Of a stretch of DNA of 64,000 bases, positions 1 through 10,554 are shown piece after piece (the first letter of the stretch is position 1; each line of letters starts with the position of its first letter). Below the pieces are notes generated by a model that did not search any database, was not told the origin of the DNA, and was given only the letters and a program-made list of their open reading frames with translations. The position numbers and the translations under genes were made by a program. Origin of the DNA: Balaenoptera acutorostrata (Eukaryota; Chordata; Mammalia; Artiodactyla; Balaenopteridae); assembly GCF_949987535.1 (NCBI RefSeq), contig NW_026646045.1, forward strand, positions 1 through 64,000, written 5' to 3'.

Positions 1-62
1 AGTCAAGGAGGTGTAAAGTGGCATAAACACAGCCGTGAAAAGCAGCTAAACCCCATTATAAA

Positions 63-68
63 AATAAA
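63..68 (+). promoter_or_regulatory. AATAAA hexamer at the L1 3' end
   Basis: An AATAAA lies inside the A-rich tail of the L1-like 3' UTR, where L1 elements carry their polyadenylation signal. It recurs at offset 63-68 in the units checked, for example 1822-1827 in unit 2. It is best read as a relic; use as a poly(A) signal in satellite transcripts is possible but not shown. Confidence 0.5.
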
Positions 69-247
69 TTACTTTTCAAAACCCGTGAAACAAAGACAGT
101 GAAAGAGAGAGAAATTCTTCCAAAATTCGTTCAGGGGCTGTGATGCAACCTGGATTGACCATATCTAGACCCACTGCTGATTGAGACATAAGGGTGGACA
201 CTCTTGGGGCTGAGAGGTTCGGTGAGGTTGGGTGAGCCAACGCAGAC

Positions 248-1487
248 CCTTTCAAGTAATACTGCATGGTACCCATCCCATGGGTCCCAAATCTCCAGGT
301 TCAAGGGCATCTTCCTACATCGAAAACAGGCATGAGAAACCCAGAAGATGGTACACCGTGTGATCGGGAAAGGTTAATAAAACGCACCTCATTTCTCATC
401 TCCTTTGCTCGGGTTCGCCATTCCAGCCGATTTACTAGCCATCTCCCTCCTTGGAGAATCAGCACCTTTAACCTCCTGTTCCGTACAGGGTGCAATTTGT
501 CCTGAGGATGAACGGGAAGAGGGGGAACCAATGAGAGACTAGCTCTAGGTGTTGGGACAGGCACAGGTCACTCTATTTTCCCATCAGGAAGAAGAATTAA
601 GCACAAGCTCAGCCTGCCCCCCAGAACCAGAAGAGGGCCTGAAGCAATCCTGCGCTTTTGCGGCCAGCTCCCAAAAAAGCGACTGGAAAAATGGAGCTCA
701 GGGGCACTGCAATTCACAAACCTGCAGAGTTTTAAATGATACCTCTCGTCCACAAATATATTAAGGGAAGGCAACGAAGAGGCTTTGAAAGCAAGGCAGA
801 ATTGCAGGAAACAGATTTCAGGAGGTAGATTCGAATCGCCTTGAAAGCACATGAAAAGCGGCAAAACGTGGACAATGATGCCCTTGGCCAAAAAGGGCGT
901 ATGCGTTTTTTCCTGAATATATTCAGGAAAAAACGCATACGCCCTTTTTGGCCAACCAAGCAACCTGGAAAGTCCAATCAGCGCTCCAAAGAAGTCTCGC
1001 TTCCCAGCGGGCAAAAGGGCCATGCGGAAAAAAGTGTCCAAAGCAGAAATGCAGGACCGGCCATGGAGAAATGGGAGCCTTGCTACACTGATGGGTGGGA
1101 TGTAAATTGCCAACAGCCACTCGGGAGAAGTGTACGGTGTGTTCTGAAACATCTAAAAAACACAGCTTGGAGAGCATAGGGCACTTCCACTCATGGGCGT
1201 ATAAATTGGGAAAACTAAAAATCAGCAAGACACAGGCACCCCAAAGTTTAGGGCTGCTCTGTTGACAAGAACCCCCACTTCATTACACCTTAAATATCCT
1301 AGGAAAGAGAAAAATGGATAAAGAAGTTGGGGTCCTCATGTACAATGGAATATCACTCAGCCATGAAATCAACGTCATAAGGCTAGTAGCAGCACGATGA
1401 GTGGATTTAGGTACGACGATTTTAAGTGAAATAAGTCACACAGAAAAAGACACTTATCCTAAGATATCACTTAGAGAGGGAATGTAA
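248..1487 (+). pseudogene. Decayed LINE-1 ORF2 3' segment (unit 1; same offsets in every unit)
   Basis: Read on the + strand in shifting frames, this stretch keeps short peptide blocks of the L1 ORF2 C-terminal region, downstream of the reverse transcriptase domain. In order: a block around MRNPEDG (334-354), LKQSCAF ending in RPQIY (about 640-762), a HMKSGK block at about 847-864, the QPL(G/W)RSV block at 1114-1134 (W in units 7, 8 and 18, as in the L1 QPLW motif), and TMEYHSAMK at 1342-1368. Homology before about 545 is patchy. The inferred ancestral stop is the TAA at 1485-1487. Stops and frameshifts throughout rule out a working protein, and the catalytic domains lie outside the unit. A 72-bp palindrome interrupts the relic at 884-955. 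Homology was judged by eye against remembered L1 sequence. Confidence 0.78.
884..955. repeat. 72-bp perfect palindrome without spacer (unit 1; present in all 36 complete units)
   Basis: Two 36-base arms, TTGGCCAAAAAGGGCGTATG onward and its exact reverse complement, meet at 919/920 with no loop bases. The same palindrome sits at offset about 884 of every complete unit and is perfect in 31 of 36. Exceptions are units 2, 4, 5, 9 and 19. L1 ORF2-like sequence continues on both sides (HMKSGK block to the left, the block leading to QPLG/W to the right), so the palindrome looks like an insertion into, or expansion within, the L1 relic. It could extrude as a cruciform or fold as an RNA hairpin. It does not match the mariner-derived MADE1 palindrome as I remember it. 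Function unknown. Confidence 0.95.
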
Positions 1488-1830
1488 AAACCGCTACACT
1501 TGAACTGAATTGCAAAACAGAACAGAGTCACACGTTTAGGAAACACACTATGGCTGCTGAATGGGAAAGGTGAGGTGGGGTGATGCATAAAACAAGGGTT
1601 TCAAATTAGCTCCGATACCGTTCCATAAACCCAATATGTAAGAGACAAGACCTATTCCTTTTTCAGTGAACTGGACTCAACACCCCCTATTCACCGCACA
1701 AGAATATATCTGACTAGTAAGAATCCTCAAACCTATGTATTGATATCTCTCTGTAAGTGAGTCAAGGGGGTGTAAAGCGGCATAAACACAGCCGTGAAAA
1801 GCAGCTAAACCCCATTATAAAAATAAATTA
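1488..1830 (+). mobile_element. LINE-1 3' UTR relic spanning the unit 1/unit 2 phase boundary
   Basis: The sequence after the ORF2 relic follows the layout of a cetartiodactyl L1 3' UTR: an ACTTGAACTGAATTGC block at 1498-1513, a GGGAAAGGTGAGGTGGGG block, a GACCTATTCCTTTTTCAG block, and an A-rich end at about 1815-1830. It carries no open frame of note. The natural L1-to-L1 junction of the tandem array lies just after this point (offset about 72), not at the arbitrary phase used here for unit starts. Identification is from recalled L1 similarity. Confidence 0.72.
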
Positions 1831-3518
1831 CTTTTCAAAACCCGTGAAACAAAGACAGTGAAAGAGAGAGAAATTCTTCCAAAATTCGTTCAGGGGCTGT
1901 GATGCAACCTGGATTGACCATATCTAGACCCACAGCTGACTGAGACATAAGGGTGGACACTCTTGGGGCTGAGAGGTTTCGTGAGGTTGGGTGAGCCAAC
2001 GCAGACCCTTTCAAGTAATACTGCATGCTACCCATCCCATGGGTCCCAAATCTCCAGGTTCAAGGGCATCTTCCTACATCGAAAACAGGCATGAGAAACC
2101 CAGAAGATGGTACACCGTGTGATCGGGAAAGGTTTCTAAAACGCACCTCATTTCTCATCTCCTTTGCTCGGGTTTGCCCTTCCAGCCGATTTACTAGCCA
2201 TCTCCCTCCTTGGAGAATCAGCACCTTTAACCTCCTGTTCCGTACAGGTTGCAATTTGTCCTGAGGATGAACGGGAAGAGGGGGAACCAATGAGAGACTA
2301 GCTCTAGGTGTTGGGACAGGCACAGGTCACTCTATTTTCCCATCAGGAAGAAGAATTAAGCACAAGCTCAGCCTGCCCCCCAGAACCAGAAGAGGGCCTG
2401 AAGCAATCCTGCGCTTTTGCGTCCAGCTCCCAAAAAAGCGAGTTGAAAAATGGAGCTCAGGGGCCCTGCAATTCACAAACATGCACAGTTTTAAATGATA
2501 CCTCTCGTCCACAAATATATTAAGGGAAGGCCACGAAGAGGCTTTGAAAGCAAGGCAGAATTGCAGGAAACAGATTTCAGGAGGTAGATTCGAATCGCCT
2601 TGAAAGCACATGAAAAGCGGCAAAACGTGGACAATGATGCCCTTGGCCAAAAAGGGCGTATGCGTTTTTTTCCTGAATATATTCAGGAAAAAACGCATGC
2701 GCCCTTTTTGGCCAACCAAGCAACCTGGAAAGGCCAATCAGCGCTGCAAAGAAGTCTCGCTTCCCAGCGGGCAAAAGGGCCATGCGGAAAAAAGTGTCCA
2801 AACCAGAACTGCACGACCGGCCATGGAGAAATGGGAGCCTTGCTTCGCTGATGGGCGGGATGTAAATTGCCAACAGCCACTCGGGAGAAGTGTACGGTGT
2901 GTCCTGAAACATCTAAAAAACACAGCTTGGAGAGCATAGGGCACTTCCACTCATGGGCGTATAAATTGGGAAAACTAAAAATCAGCAAGACACAGGCACC
3001 CCAAAGTTTAGGGCTGCTCTGTTGACAAGAACCCCCACTTCATTACACCTTAAATACCTAGGAAAGAGAAAAGTGGATAAAGAAGTTGTGGTCCTCATGT
3101 ACAATGGAATATCACTCAGCCATGAAATCCACGTCATAAGGCTAGTAGCAGCACGATGAGTGGATTTAGGTATGACGATTCTAAGTGAAATAAGTCACAC
3201 AGAAAAAGACACTTATCATAAGATATCACTTAGAGAGGGAATGTAAAAACCGCTACACTTGAACTGAATTGCAAAACAGAACAGAGTCACACGTTTAGAA
3301 AACACACTATGGCTGCTGAACGGGAAAGGTGAGGTGGGGTGATGCATAAAACAAGGGTTTCAAATTAGCTCAGATACCGTTCCATAAACCCAATATGTAA
3401 GAGACAAGACCTATTCCTTTTTCAGTGAACTGGACTCAACACCCCCTATTCACCGCACAAGTATATATCTGACTAGTAAGAATCTCCAAACCTATGTATT
3501 GATATCTCTCTGTAAGTG
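1760..3518 (+). repeat. Satellite unit 2 (family B left part, diverged right part)
   Basis: 1759 bp. Left half has the B markers GCATGCTACCC (about 2023) and GGGTTTGCCCTTCC. The right half is unlike other B units: GCGTCCAGC, TTAAATACCTAGG with two bases lost, CTTATCATAAG, and AAGTATATATCTG. Palindrome 2643-2715 is imperfect. Confidence 0.95.
2643..2715. repeat. Imperfect palindrome, 73 bp (unit 2)
   Basis: The left arm has seven T instead of six. The right arm reads GCATGC where the consensus has GCATAC (G at 2699), giving one bulge and one mismatch. Confidence 0.9.
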
Positions 3519-5276
3519 AGTCAAGGGGGTGTAAAGCGGCATAAACACAGCCGTGAAAAAGAGCTAAACCCCAATATAAAAATAAATTACTTTTCAAAAC
3601 CCGTGAAACAAAGACAGTGAAAGAGAGAGAAATTCTTCCAAAAGTCGTTCAGGGGCTGTGATGCAACCTGGATTGACCATATATAGACCCACAGCTGATT
3701 GAGACATAAGGGTGGACACTCTTGGGGCTGAGAGGTTCGGTGAGGTTGGGTGAGCCAACGCAGACCCTTTCAAGTAATACTGCATGGTACCCATCCCATG
3801 GGTCCCAAATCTCCAGGTTCAAGGGCATCTTCCTACATCGAAAACAGGCATGAGAAACCCAGAAGATGGTACACCGTGTGATCGGGAAAGGTTTCTAAAA
3901 CGCACCTCATTTCTCATCTCCTTTGCTCGGGTTCGCCATTCCAGCCGATTTACTAGCCATCTCCCTCCTTGGAGAATCAGCACCTTTAACCTCCTGTTCC
4001 GTACAGGTTGCAAATTGTCCTGAGGATGAACGGGAAGAGGGGGAACCAATGAGAGACTAGGTCTAGGTGTTGGGACAGGCACAGGTCACTCTATTTTCCC
4101 ATCAGGAAGAAGAATTAAGCACAAGCTCAGCCTGCCCCCCAGAACCAGAAGAGGGCCTGAAGCAATCCTGCGCTTTTGCGGCCAGCTCCCAAAAAAGCGA
4201 GTTGAAAAATGGAGCTCAGGGGCCCTGCAATTCACAAACCTGCAGAGTTTTAAATGATACCTCTCGTCCACAAATATATTAAGGGAAGGCAACGAAGAGG
4301 CTTTGAAAGCAAGGCAGAATTGCAGGAAACAGATTTCAGGAGGTAGATTCGAATCGCCTTGAAAGCACATGAAAAGCGGCAAAACGTGGACAATGATGCC
4401 CTTGGCCAAAAAGGGCGTATGCGTTTTTTCCTGAATATATTCAGGAAAAAACGCATACGCCCTTTTTGGCCAACCAAGCAACCTGGAAAGGCCAATCAGC
4501 GCTCCAAAGAAGTCTCGCTTCCCAGCAGGCAAAAGGGCCATGCGGAAAAAAAGTGTCCAAACCAGAAATGCAGGACCGGCCTTGGAGAAATGGGAGCCTT
4601 GCTACGCTGATGGGTGGGATGTAAATTGCCAACAGCCACTCTGGAGAAGTGTACGGTGTGGCATGAAACATCTAAAAAACACAGCTTGGAGAGCATAGGG
4701 CACTTCCACTCATGGGCGTATAAATTGGGAAAACTAAAAATCAGCAAGACACAGGCACCCCAAAGTTTAGGGCTGCTCTGTTGACAAGAACCCCCAATTC
4801 ATTACACCTTAAATATCCTAGGGAAAAAAAATGGATAAAGAAGTTGTGGTCCTCATGTACAATGGAATATCACTCAGCCATGAAATCAACGTCATAAGGC
4901 TAGTAGCAGCACGATGAGTGGATTTAGGTACGACGATTCTAAGTGAAATAAGTCACACAGAAAAAGACACTTATCATAAGATATCACTTAGAGAGGGAAT
5001 GTAAAAACCGCTACACTTGAACTGAATTGCAAAACAGAACAGAGTCACACGTTTAGAAAACACACTATGGCTGCTGAACGGGAAAGGTGAGGTGGGGTGA
5101 TGCATAAAACAAGGGTTTCAAATTAGCTCAGATACCGTTCCATAAACCCAATATGTAAGAGACAAGACCTATTCCTTTTTCAGTGAACTGGACTCAACAC
5201 CCCCTATTCACCCCACAAGTATATATCTGACTAGTAAGAATCTCCAAACCTATGTATTGATATCTCTCTGTAAGTG
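3519..5276 (+). repeat. Satellite unit 3 (unassigned family)
   Basis: 1758 bp. Private changes include GTGAAAAAGAGC near the start, CATATATAGACCC, GCAAATTGTCC (4011), CCCAGCAGGC, an extra A in AAAAAAAGTGTCC (about 4546), GGCATGAAAC, and an altered CCTAGGGAAAAAAAATGG run (about 4816). The right end resembles unit 2 (CTTATCATAAG, GAATCTCC). Palindrome 4402-4473 is perfect. Confidence 0.95.
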
Positions 5277-7035
5277 AGTCAAGGGGGTGTAAAGCGGCAT
5301 AAACACAGCCGTGAAAAGCAGCTAAACCCCATTATAAAAATAAATTACTTTTCAAAACCCGTGAAACAAAGACAGTTAAAGATTGAGAAATTCTTACAAA
5401 ATTTGTTCAGGGGCTGTGATGCAACCTGGATTGACCATATCTAGACCCACAGCTGATTGAGACATAAGGGTGGACACTCTTGTGGCTGAGAGGTTCGGTG
5501 AGGTTGGGTGAGCCAACGCAGACCCTTTCAAGTAATACTGCATGGTACCCATCCCATGGGTCCCAAATCTCCAGATTCAAGGGCATCTTCCTACATCAAA
5601 AACAGGCATGAGAAACCCAGAAGATGGTACACCGTGTGATCGGGAAAGGTTTCTAAAACGCACCTCATTTCTCATCTCCTTTGCTCGGGTTTGCCATTCC
5701 AGCCGATTTACTAGCCATCTCCCTCCTTGGAGAATCAGCACCTTTAACCTCCTGTTCCGTACAGGTTGCAATTTGTCCTGAGGATGAACGGTAAGAGGGG
5801 GAACCAATGAGAGACTAGCTCTAGGTGTTGGGATAGGCACAGGTCAAACTATTTTCCCATCAGGAAGAAGAATTAAGCACAAGCTCAGCCTGCCCCCCAG
5901 AACCAGAAGAGGGCCTGAAGCAATCCTGCGCTTTTGCGTCCAGCTCCCAAAAAAGCGAGTTGAAAAATGGAGCTCAGGGGCCCTGCAATTCACAAACCTG
6001 CACAGTTTTAAATGATACCTCTCGTCCACAAATATATTAAGGGAAGGCAACGAAGAGGCTTTGAAAGCAAGGCAGAATTGCAGGAAACAGATTTCAGGAG
6101 GTAGATTCGAATCGCCTTGAAAGCACATGAAAAGCGGCAAAACGTGGACAATGATGCCCTTGGCCAAAAAGGGCGTATGCGTTTTTTCCTGAATATATTC
6201 AGGAAAAAACGCATGCGCCCTTTTTGGCCAACCAAGCAACCTGGAAAGGCCAATCAGCGCTACAAAGAAGTCTCGCTTCCCAGCGGGCAAAAGGGCCATG
6301 CGGAAAAAAGTGTCCAAACCAGAACTGCACGACCGGCCATGGAGAAATGGGAGCCTTGCTTCGCTAATGGGCGGGATGTAAATTGCCAACAGCCACTCGG
6401 GAGAAGTGTACGGTGTGTCCTGAAACATCTAAAAAACACAGCTTGGAGAGCATAGGGAACTTCCACTCATGGGCGTATAAATTGGAAAAACGAAAAATCA
6501 GCAAGACACAGGCACCCCAAAGTTTAGGGCTGCTCTGTTGACAAGAACCCCCACTTCATTACACCTTAAATATCCTAGGAAAGAGAAAAATGGATAAAGA
6601 AGTTGGGGTCCTCATGTACAAGGGAATATCACTCAGCCATGAAATCAACGTCATAAGGCTACTAGCAGCACGATGAGTGGATTTAGGTACGACGATTCTA
6701 AGTGAAATAAGTCACACAGAAAAAGACACTTATCCTAAGATATCACTTATAGAGGGAACGTAAAAACCGCTACACTTGAACTGAATTGCAAAACAGAACA
6801 GAGTCACACGTTTAGGAAACACACTATGGCTGCTGAATGGGAAAGGTGAGGTGGGGTGATGCATAAAACAAGGGTTTCAAATTAGATCCGATACCGTTCC
6901 ATAAACCCAATATGTAAGAGACAAGACCTATTCCTTTTTCAGTGAACTGGACTCAACACCCCCTATTCACCGCACAAGAATATATCTGACTAGTAAGAAT
7001 CTTCAAACCTATGTATTGATATCTCTCTGTAAGTG
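5277..7035 (+). repeat. Satellite unit 4 (most diverged unit)
   Basis: 1759 bp. It has many private substitutions: CAGTTAAAGATTGAG, AATTTGTTC, CTTGTGGCTG, CCAGATTC, CATCAAAAAC, GGTAAGAGG, GGGATAGGC, GTCAAACTATT, GGGAACTTCC, GGAAAAACG and ACAAGGGAATATC. Its right end (ATTAGATCCG, CTTATAGAGGGAACG) is like unit 5. Confidence 0.95.
6160..6231. repeat. Palindrome with one arm mismatch (unit 4)
   Basis: The right arm carries G at 6215 (GCATGC), the same substitution as in unit 2, without the extra T. The shared change links the central parts of units 2 and 4. Confidence 0.9.
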
Positions 7036-8795
7036 AGTCAAGGGGGTGTAAAGCGGCATAAACACAGCCGTGAAAAGCAGCTAAACCCCATTATAAAAAT
7101 AAATTACTTTTCAAAACCCGTGAAACAAAGACAGTGAAAGAGAGAGAAATTCTTCCAAAATTCGTTCATGGGCTGTGATGCAACCTGGATTGACCATATC
7201 TAGACCCACAGCTGATTGAGACATAAGGGTGGACACTCTTGGGGCTGAGAGTTTCGGTGAGGTTGGGTGAGCCAACGCAGACCCTTTCAAGTAATACTGC
7301 ATGGTACCCATCCCATGGGTCCCAAATCTCCAGGTTCAAGGGCATCTTCCTACATCGAAAACAGGCATGAGAAACCCAGAAGATGGTACACCGTGTGATC
7401 GGGAAAGGTTTCTAAAACGCACCTCATTTCTCATCTCCTTTGCTCGGGTTCGCCATTCCAGCCGATTTACTAGCCATCTCCCTCCTTGGAGAATCAGCAC
7501 CTTTAACCTCCTGTTCCGTACAGGTTGCAATTTGTCCTGAGGATGAACGGGAAGAGGGGGAACCAATGAGAGACTAGCTCTAGGTGTTGGGACAGGCACA
7601 GGTCACTCTATTTTCCCATCAGGAAGAAGAATTAAGCACAAGCTCAGCCTGCCCCCCAGAACCAGAAGAGGGCCTGAAGCAATCCTACGCATTTGCGGCC
7701 AGCTCCCAAAAAAGCGAGTTGAAAAATGGAGCTCAGGGGCACTGCAATTCACAAACCTGCAGAGTTTTAAATGATACCTCTCGTCCACAAATATATTAAG
7801 GGAAGGCAACGAAGAGGCTTTGAAAGCAAGGCAGAATTGCAGGAAACAGATTTCAGGAGGTAGATTCGAATCGCCTTGAAAGCACATGAAAAGCGGCAAA
7901 ACGTGGACAATGATGCCCTTGGCCAAAAAGGGCGTATGCGTTTTTTCCTGAATATATTCAGGAAAAAGCACATAGGCCCTTTTTGGCCAACCAAGCAACC
8001 TGGAAAGGCCAATCAGCGCTCCAAAGAAGTCTCGCTTCCCAGCGGGCAAAAGGGCCATGCGGAAAAAAAGTGTCCAAACCAGAACTGCACGACCGGCCAT
8101 GGAGAAATGTGAGCCTTCCTTCGCTGATGGGCGGGATGTAAATTGCCAACAGCCACTCGGGAGAAGTGTACGGTGTGTCCTGAAACATCTAAAAAACACA
8201 GCTTGGAGAGCATAGGGCACTTCCACTCATGGGCGTATAAATTGGGAAAACTAAAAATCAGCAAGACACAGGCACCCCAAAGTTTAGGGCTGCTCTGTTG
8301 ACAAGAACCCCCACTTCATTACACCTTAAATATCCTAGGAAAGAGAAAAATGGATAAAGAAGTTGGGGTCCTCATGTACAATGGAATATCACTCAGCCAT
8401 GAAATCAACGTCATAAGGCTAGTAGCAGCACGATGAGTGGATTTAGGTACGACGATTCTAAGTGAAATAAGTCACACAGAAAAAGACACTTATCCTAAGA
8501 TATCACTTATAGAGGGAACGTAAAAACCGCTACACTTGAACTGAATTGCAAAACAGAACAGAGTCACACGTTTAGGAAACACACTATGGCTGCTGAATGG
8601 GAAAGGTGAGGTGGGGTGATGCATAAAACAAGGGTTTCAAATTAGATCCGATACCGTTCCATAAACCCAATATGTAAGAGACAAGACCTATTCCTTTTTC
8701 AGTGAACTGGACTCAACACCCCCTATTCACCGCACAAGAATATATCTGACTAGTAAGAATCTTCAAACCTATGTATTGATATCTCTCTGTAAGTG
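7036..8795 (+). repeat. Satellite unit 5 (mosaic: unit-6-like left, unit-4-like right)
   Basis: 1760 bp, the longest unit, with an extra A before GTGTCC (about 8069). The left part shares TTCATGGGC, GAGAGTTTCGG and CCTACGCATTTGCGG with unit 6. The right part shares the AACTGCACGACC and ATTAGATCCG variants with unit 4. The palindrome inside the switch interval is damaged. Confidence 0.95.
7919..7990. repeat. Palindrome with a damaged right arm (unit 5)
   Basis: Three substitutions fall within eight bases of the right arm (7968, 7970, 7975). This is the most disrupted copy in the window, and it lies inside the interval where unit 5 switches from unit-6-like to unit-4-like sequence. Confidence 0.9.
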
Positions 8796-10554
8796 AGTCA
8801 AGGGGGTGTAAAGCGGCATAAACACAGCCGTGAAAAGCAGCTAAACCCCATTATAAAAATAAATTACTTTTCAAAACCCGTGAAACAAAGACAGTGAAAG
8901 AGAGAGAAATTCTTCCAAAATTCGTTCATGGGCTGTGATGCAACCTGGATTGACCATATCTAGACCCACAGCTGATTGAGACATAAGGGTGGACACTCTT
9001 GGGGCTGAGAGTTTCGGTGAGGTTGGGTGAGCCAACGCAGACCCTTTCAAGTAATACTGCATGGTACCCATCCCATGGGTCCCAAATCTCCAGGTTCAAG
9101 GGCATCTTCCTACATCGAAAACAGGCATGAGAAACCCAGAAGATGGTACACCGTGTGATCGGGAAAGGTTTCTAAAACGCACCTCATTTCTCATCTCCTT
9201 TGCTCGGGTTCGCCATTCCAGCCGATTTACTAGCCATCTCCCTCCTTGGAGAATCAGCACCTTTAACCTCCTGTTCCGTACAGGTTGCAATTTGTCCTGA
9301 GGATGAACGGGAAGAGGGGGAACCAATGAGAGACTAGCTCTAGGTGTTGGGACAGGCACAGGTCACTCTATTTTCCCATCAGGAAGAAGAATTAAGCACA
9401 AGCTCAGCCTGCCCCCCAGAACCAGAAGAGGGCCTGAAGCAATCCTACGCATTTGCGGCCAGCTCCCAAAAAAGCGAGTTGAAAAATGGAGCTCAGGGGC
9501 ACTGCAATTCACAAACCTGCAGAGTTTTAAATGATACCTCTCGTCCACAAATATATTAAGGGAAGGCAACGAAGAGGCTTTGAAAGCAAGGCAGAATTGC
9601 AGGAAACAGATTTCAGGAGGTAGATTCGAATCGCCTTGAAAGCACATGAAAAGCGGCAAAACGTGGACAATGATGCCCTTGGCCAAAAAGGGCGTATGCG
9701 TTTTTTCCTGAATATATTCAGGAAAAAACGCATACGCCCTTTTTGGCCAACCAAGCAACCTGGAAAGGCCAATCAGCGCTCCAAAGATGTCTGGCTTCCC
9801 AGCGGGCAAAAGGGCCATGCGGAAAAAAGTGTCCAAACCAGAAATGCAGGACCGGCCATGGAGAAATGGGAGCCTTGCTACGCTGATGGGCGGGATGTAA
9901 ATTGCCAACAGCCACTCGGGAGAAGTGTACGGTGTGTCCTGAAACATCTAAAAAACACAGCTTGGAGAGCATAGGGCACTTCCACTCATGGGCGTATAAA
10001 TTGGGAAAACTAAAAATCAGCAAGACACAGGCACCCCAAAGTTTAGGGCTGCTCTGTTGACAAGAACCCCCACTTCATTACACCTTAAATATCCTAGGAA
10101 AGAGAAAAATGGATAAAGAAGTTGGGGTCCTCATGTACAATGGAATATCACTCAGCCATGAAATCAACGTCATAAGGCTAGTAGCAGCACGATGAGTGGA
10201 TTTAGGTACGACGATTCTAAGTGAAATAAGTCACACAGAAAAAGACACTTATCCTAAGATATCACTTATAGAGGGAACGTAAAAACCGCTACACTTGAAC
10301 TGAATTGCAAAACAGAACAGAGTCACACGTTTAGGAAACACACTATGGCTGCTGAATGGGAAAGGTGAGGTGGGGTGATGCATAAAACAAGGGTTTCAAA
10401 TTAGCTCCGATACCGTTCCATAAACCCAATATGTAAGAGACAAGACCTATTCCTTTTTCAGTGAACTGGACTCAACACCCCCTATTCACCGCACAAGAAT
10501 ATATCTGACTAGTAAGAATCTTCAAACCTATGTATTGATATCTCTCTGTAAGTG
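8796..10554 (+). repeat. Satellite unit 6 (unassigned family, pairs with unit 5 on the left)
   Basis: 1759 bp. Shares its left half with unit 5. Private GATGTCTGGC lies right of the palindrome (about 9786), followed by AAATGCAGGACC. The end reverts to ATTAGCTCCG. Palindrome 9679-9750 is perfect. Confidence 0.95.

Larger units (their letters stand above)
1..1759 (+). repeat. Satellite unit 1 (family A)
   Basis: 1759 bp. Family A markers: CAAGGAGGTG at the start, GGTTAATAAAACG (372-384), ACAGGGTGC (485-493), GCGACTGG (679-686), GTGTTCTG (1138-1145) and GATTTTAAG (1419-1427). Nearly the same sequence returns six units later as unit 7. It contains the reference palindrome at 884-955. Confidence 0.96.

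Noticed and set aside
271..285. ACCCATCCCATGGGT, a 6-bp-arm hairpin with a 3-bp loop
   Set aside because: It is conserved in many units, but family B changes the base just outside the arm, and a short hairpin of this kind is common by chance. No further support for a function.
828..837. GATTCGAATC, a perfect 10-bp palindrome resembling a Pol III B box (tRNA T-loop)
   Set aside because: No convincing A box at the right distance upstream and no cloverleaf around it. It lies in the L1 ORF2 relic, and family D units change the base after it. Treated as coincidence.
884..955. Palindrome as a bacterial-type terminator or a CRISPR repeat
   Set aside because: The sequence is mammalian satellite. 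The spacing is a full 1.76-kb repeat unit, not variable spacers, and no cas genes are present.
884..955. Palindrome as a known mariner-derived MADE1-type element
   Set aside because: The arm sequence and the absence of flanking TA duplication do not match MADE1 as I remember it. Another palindromic element cannot be excluded without a search.
568..1152. 194-codon minus-strand frame, and the many similar frames in other units, as genes
   Set aside because: They recur at fixed offsets in a satellite, overlap frames on the other strand, vary in start and end with single substitutions, and match no protein family I recognise. The plus-strand ones carry fragments of dead L1 ORF2.
1..1759. CENP-B box (NTTCGNNNNANNCGGGN) as a sign of centromere function
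   Set aside because: I scanned unit 1 on both strands around each TTCG and CGGG and found no match to the essential bases. The closest, TTTCGTGAGGTTGGG in B units, fails at required positions.
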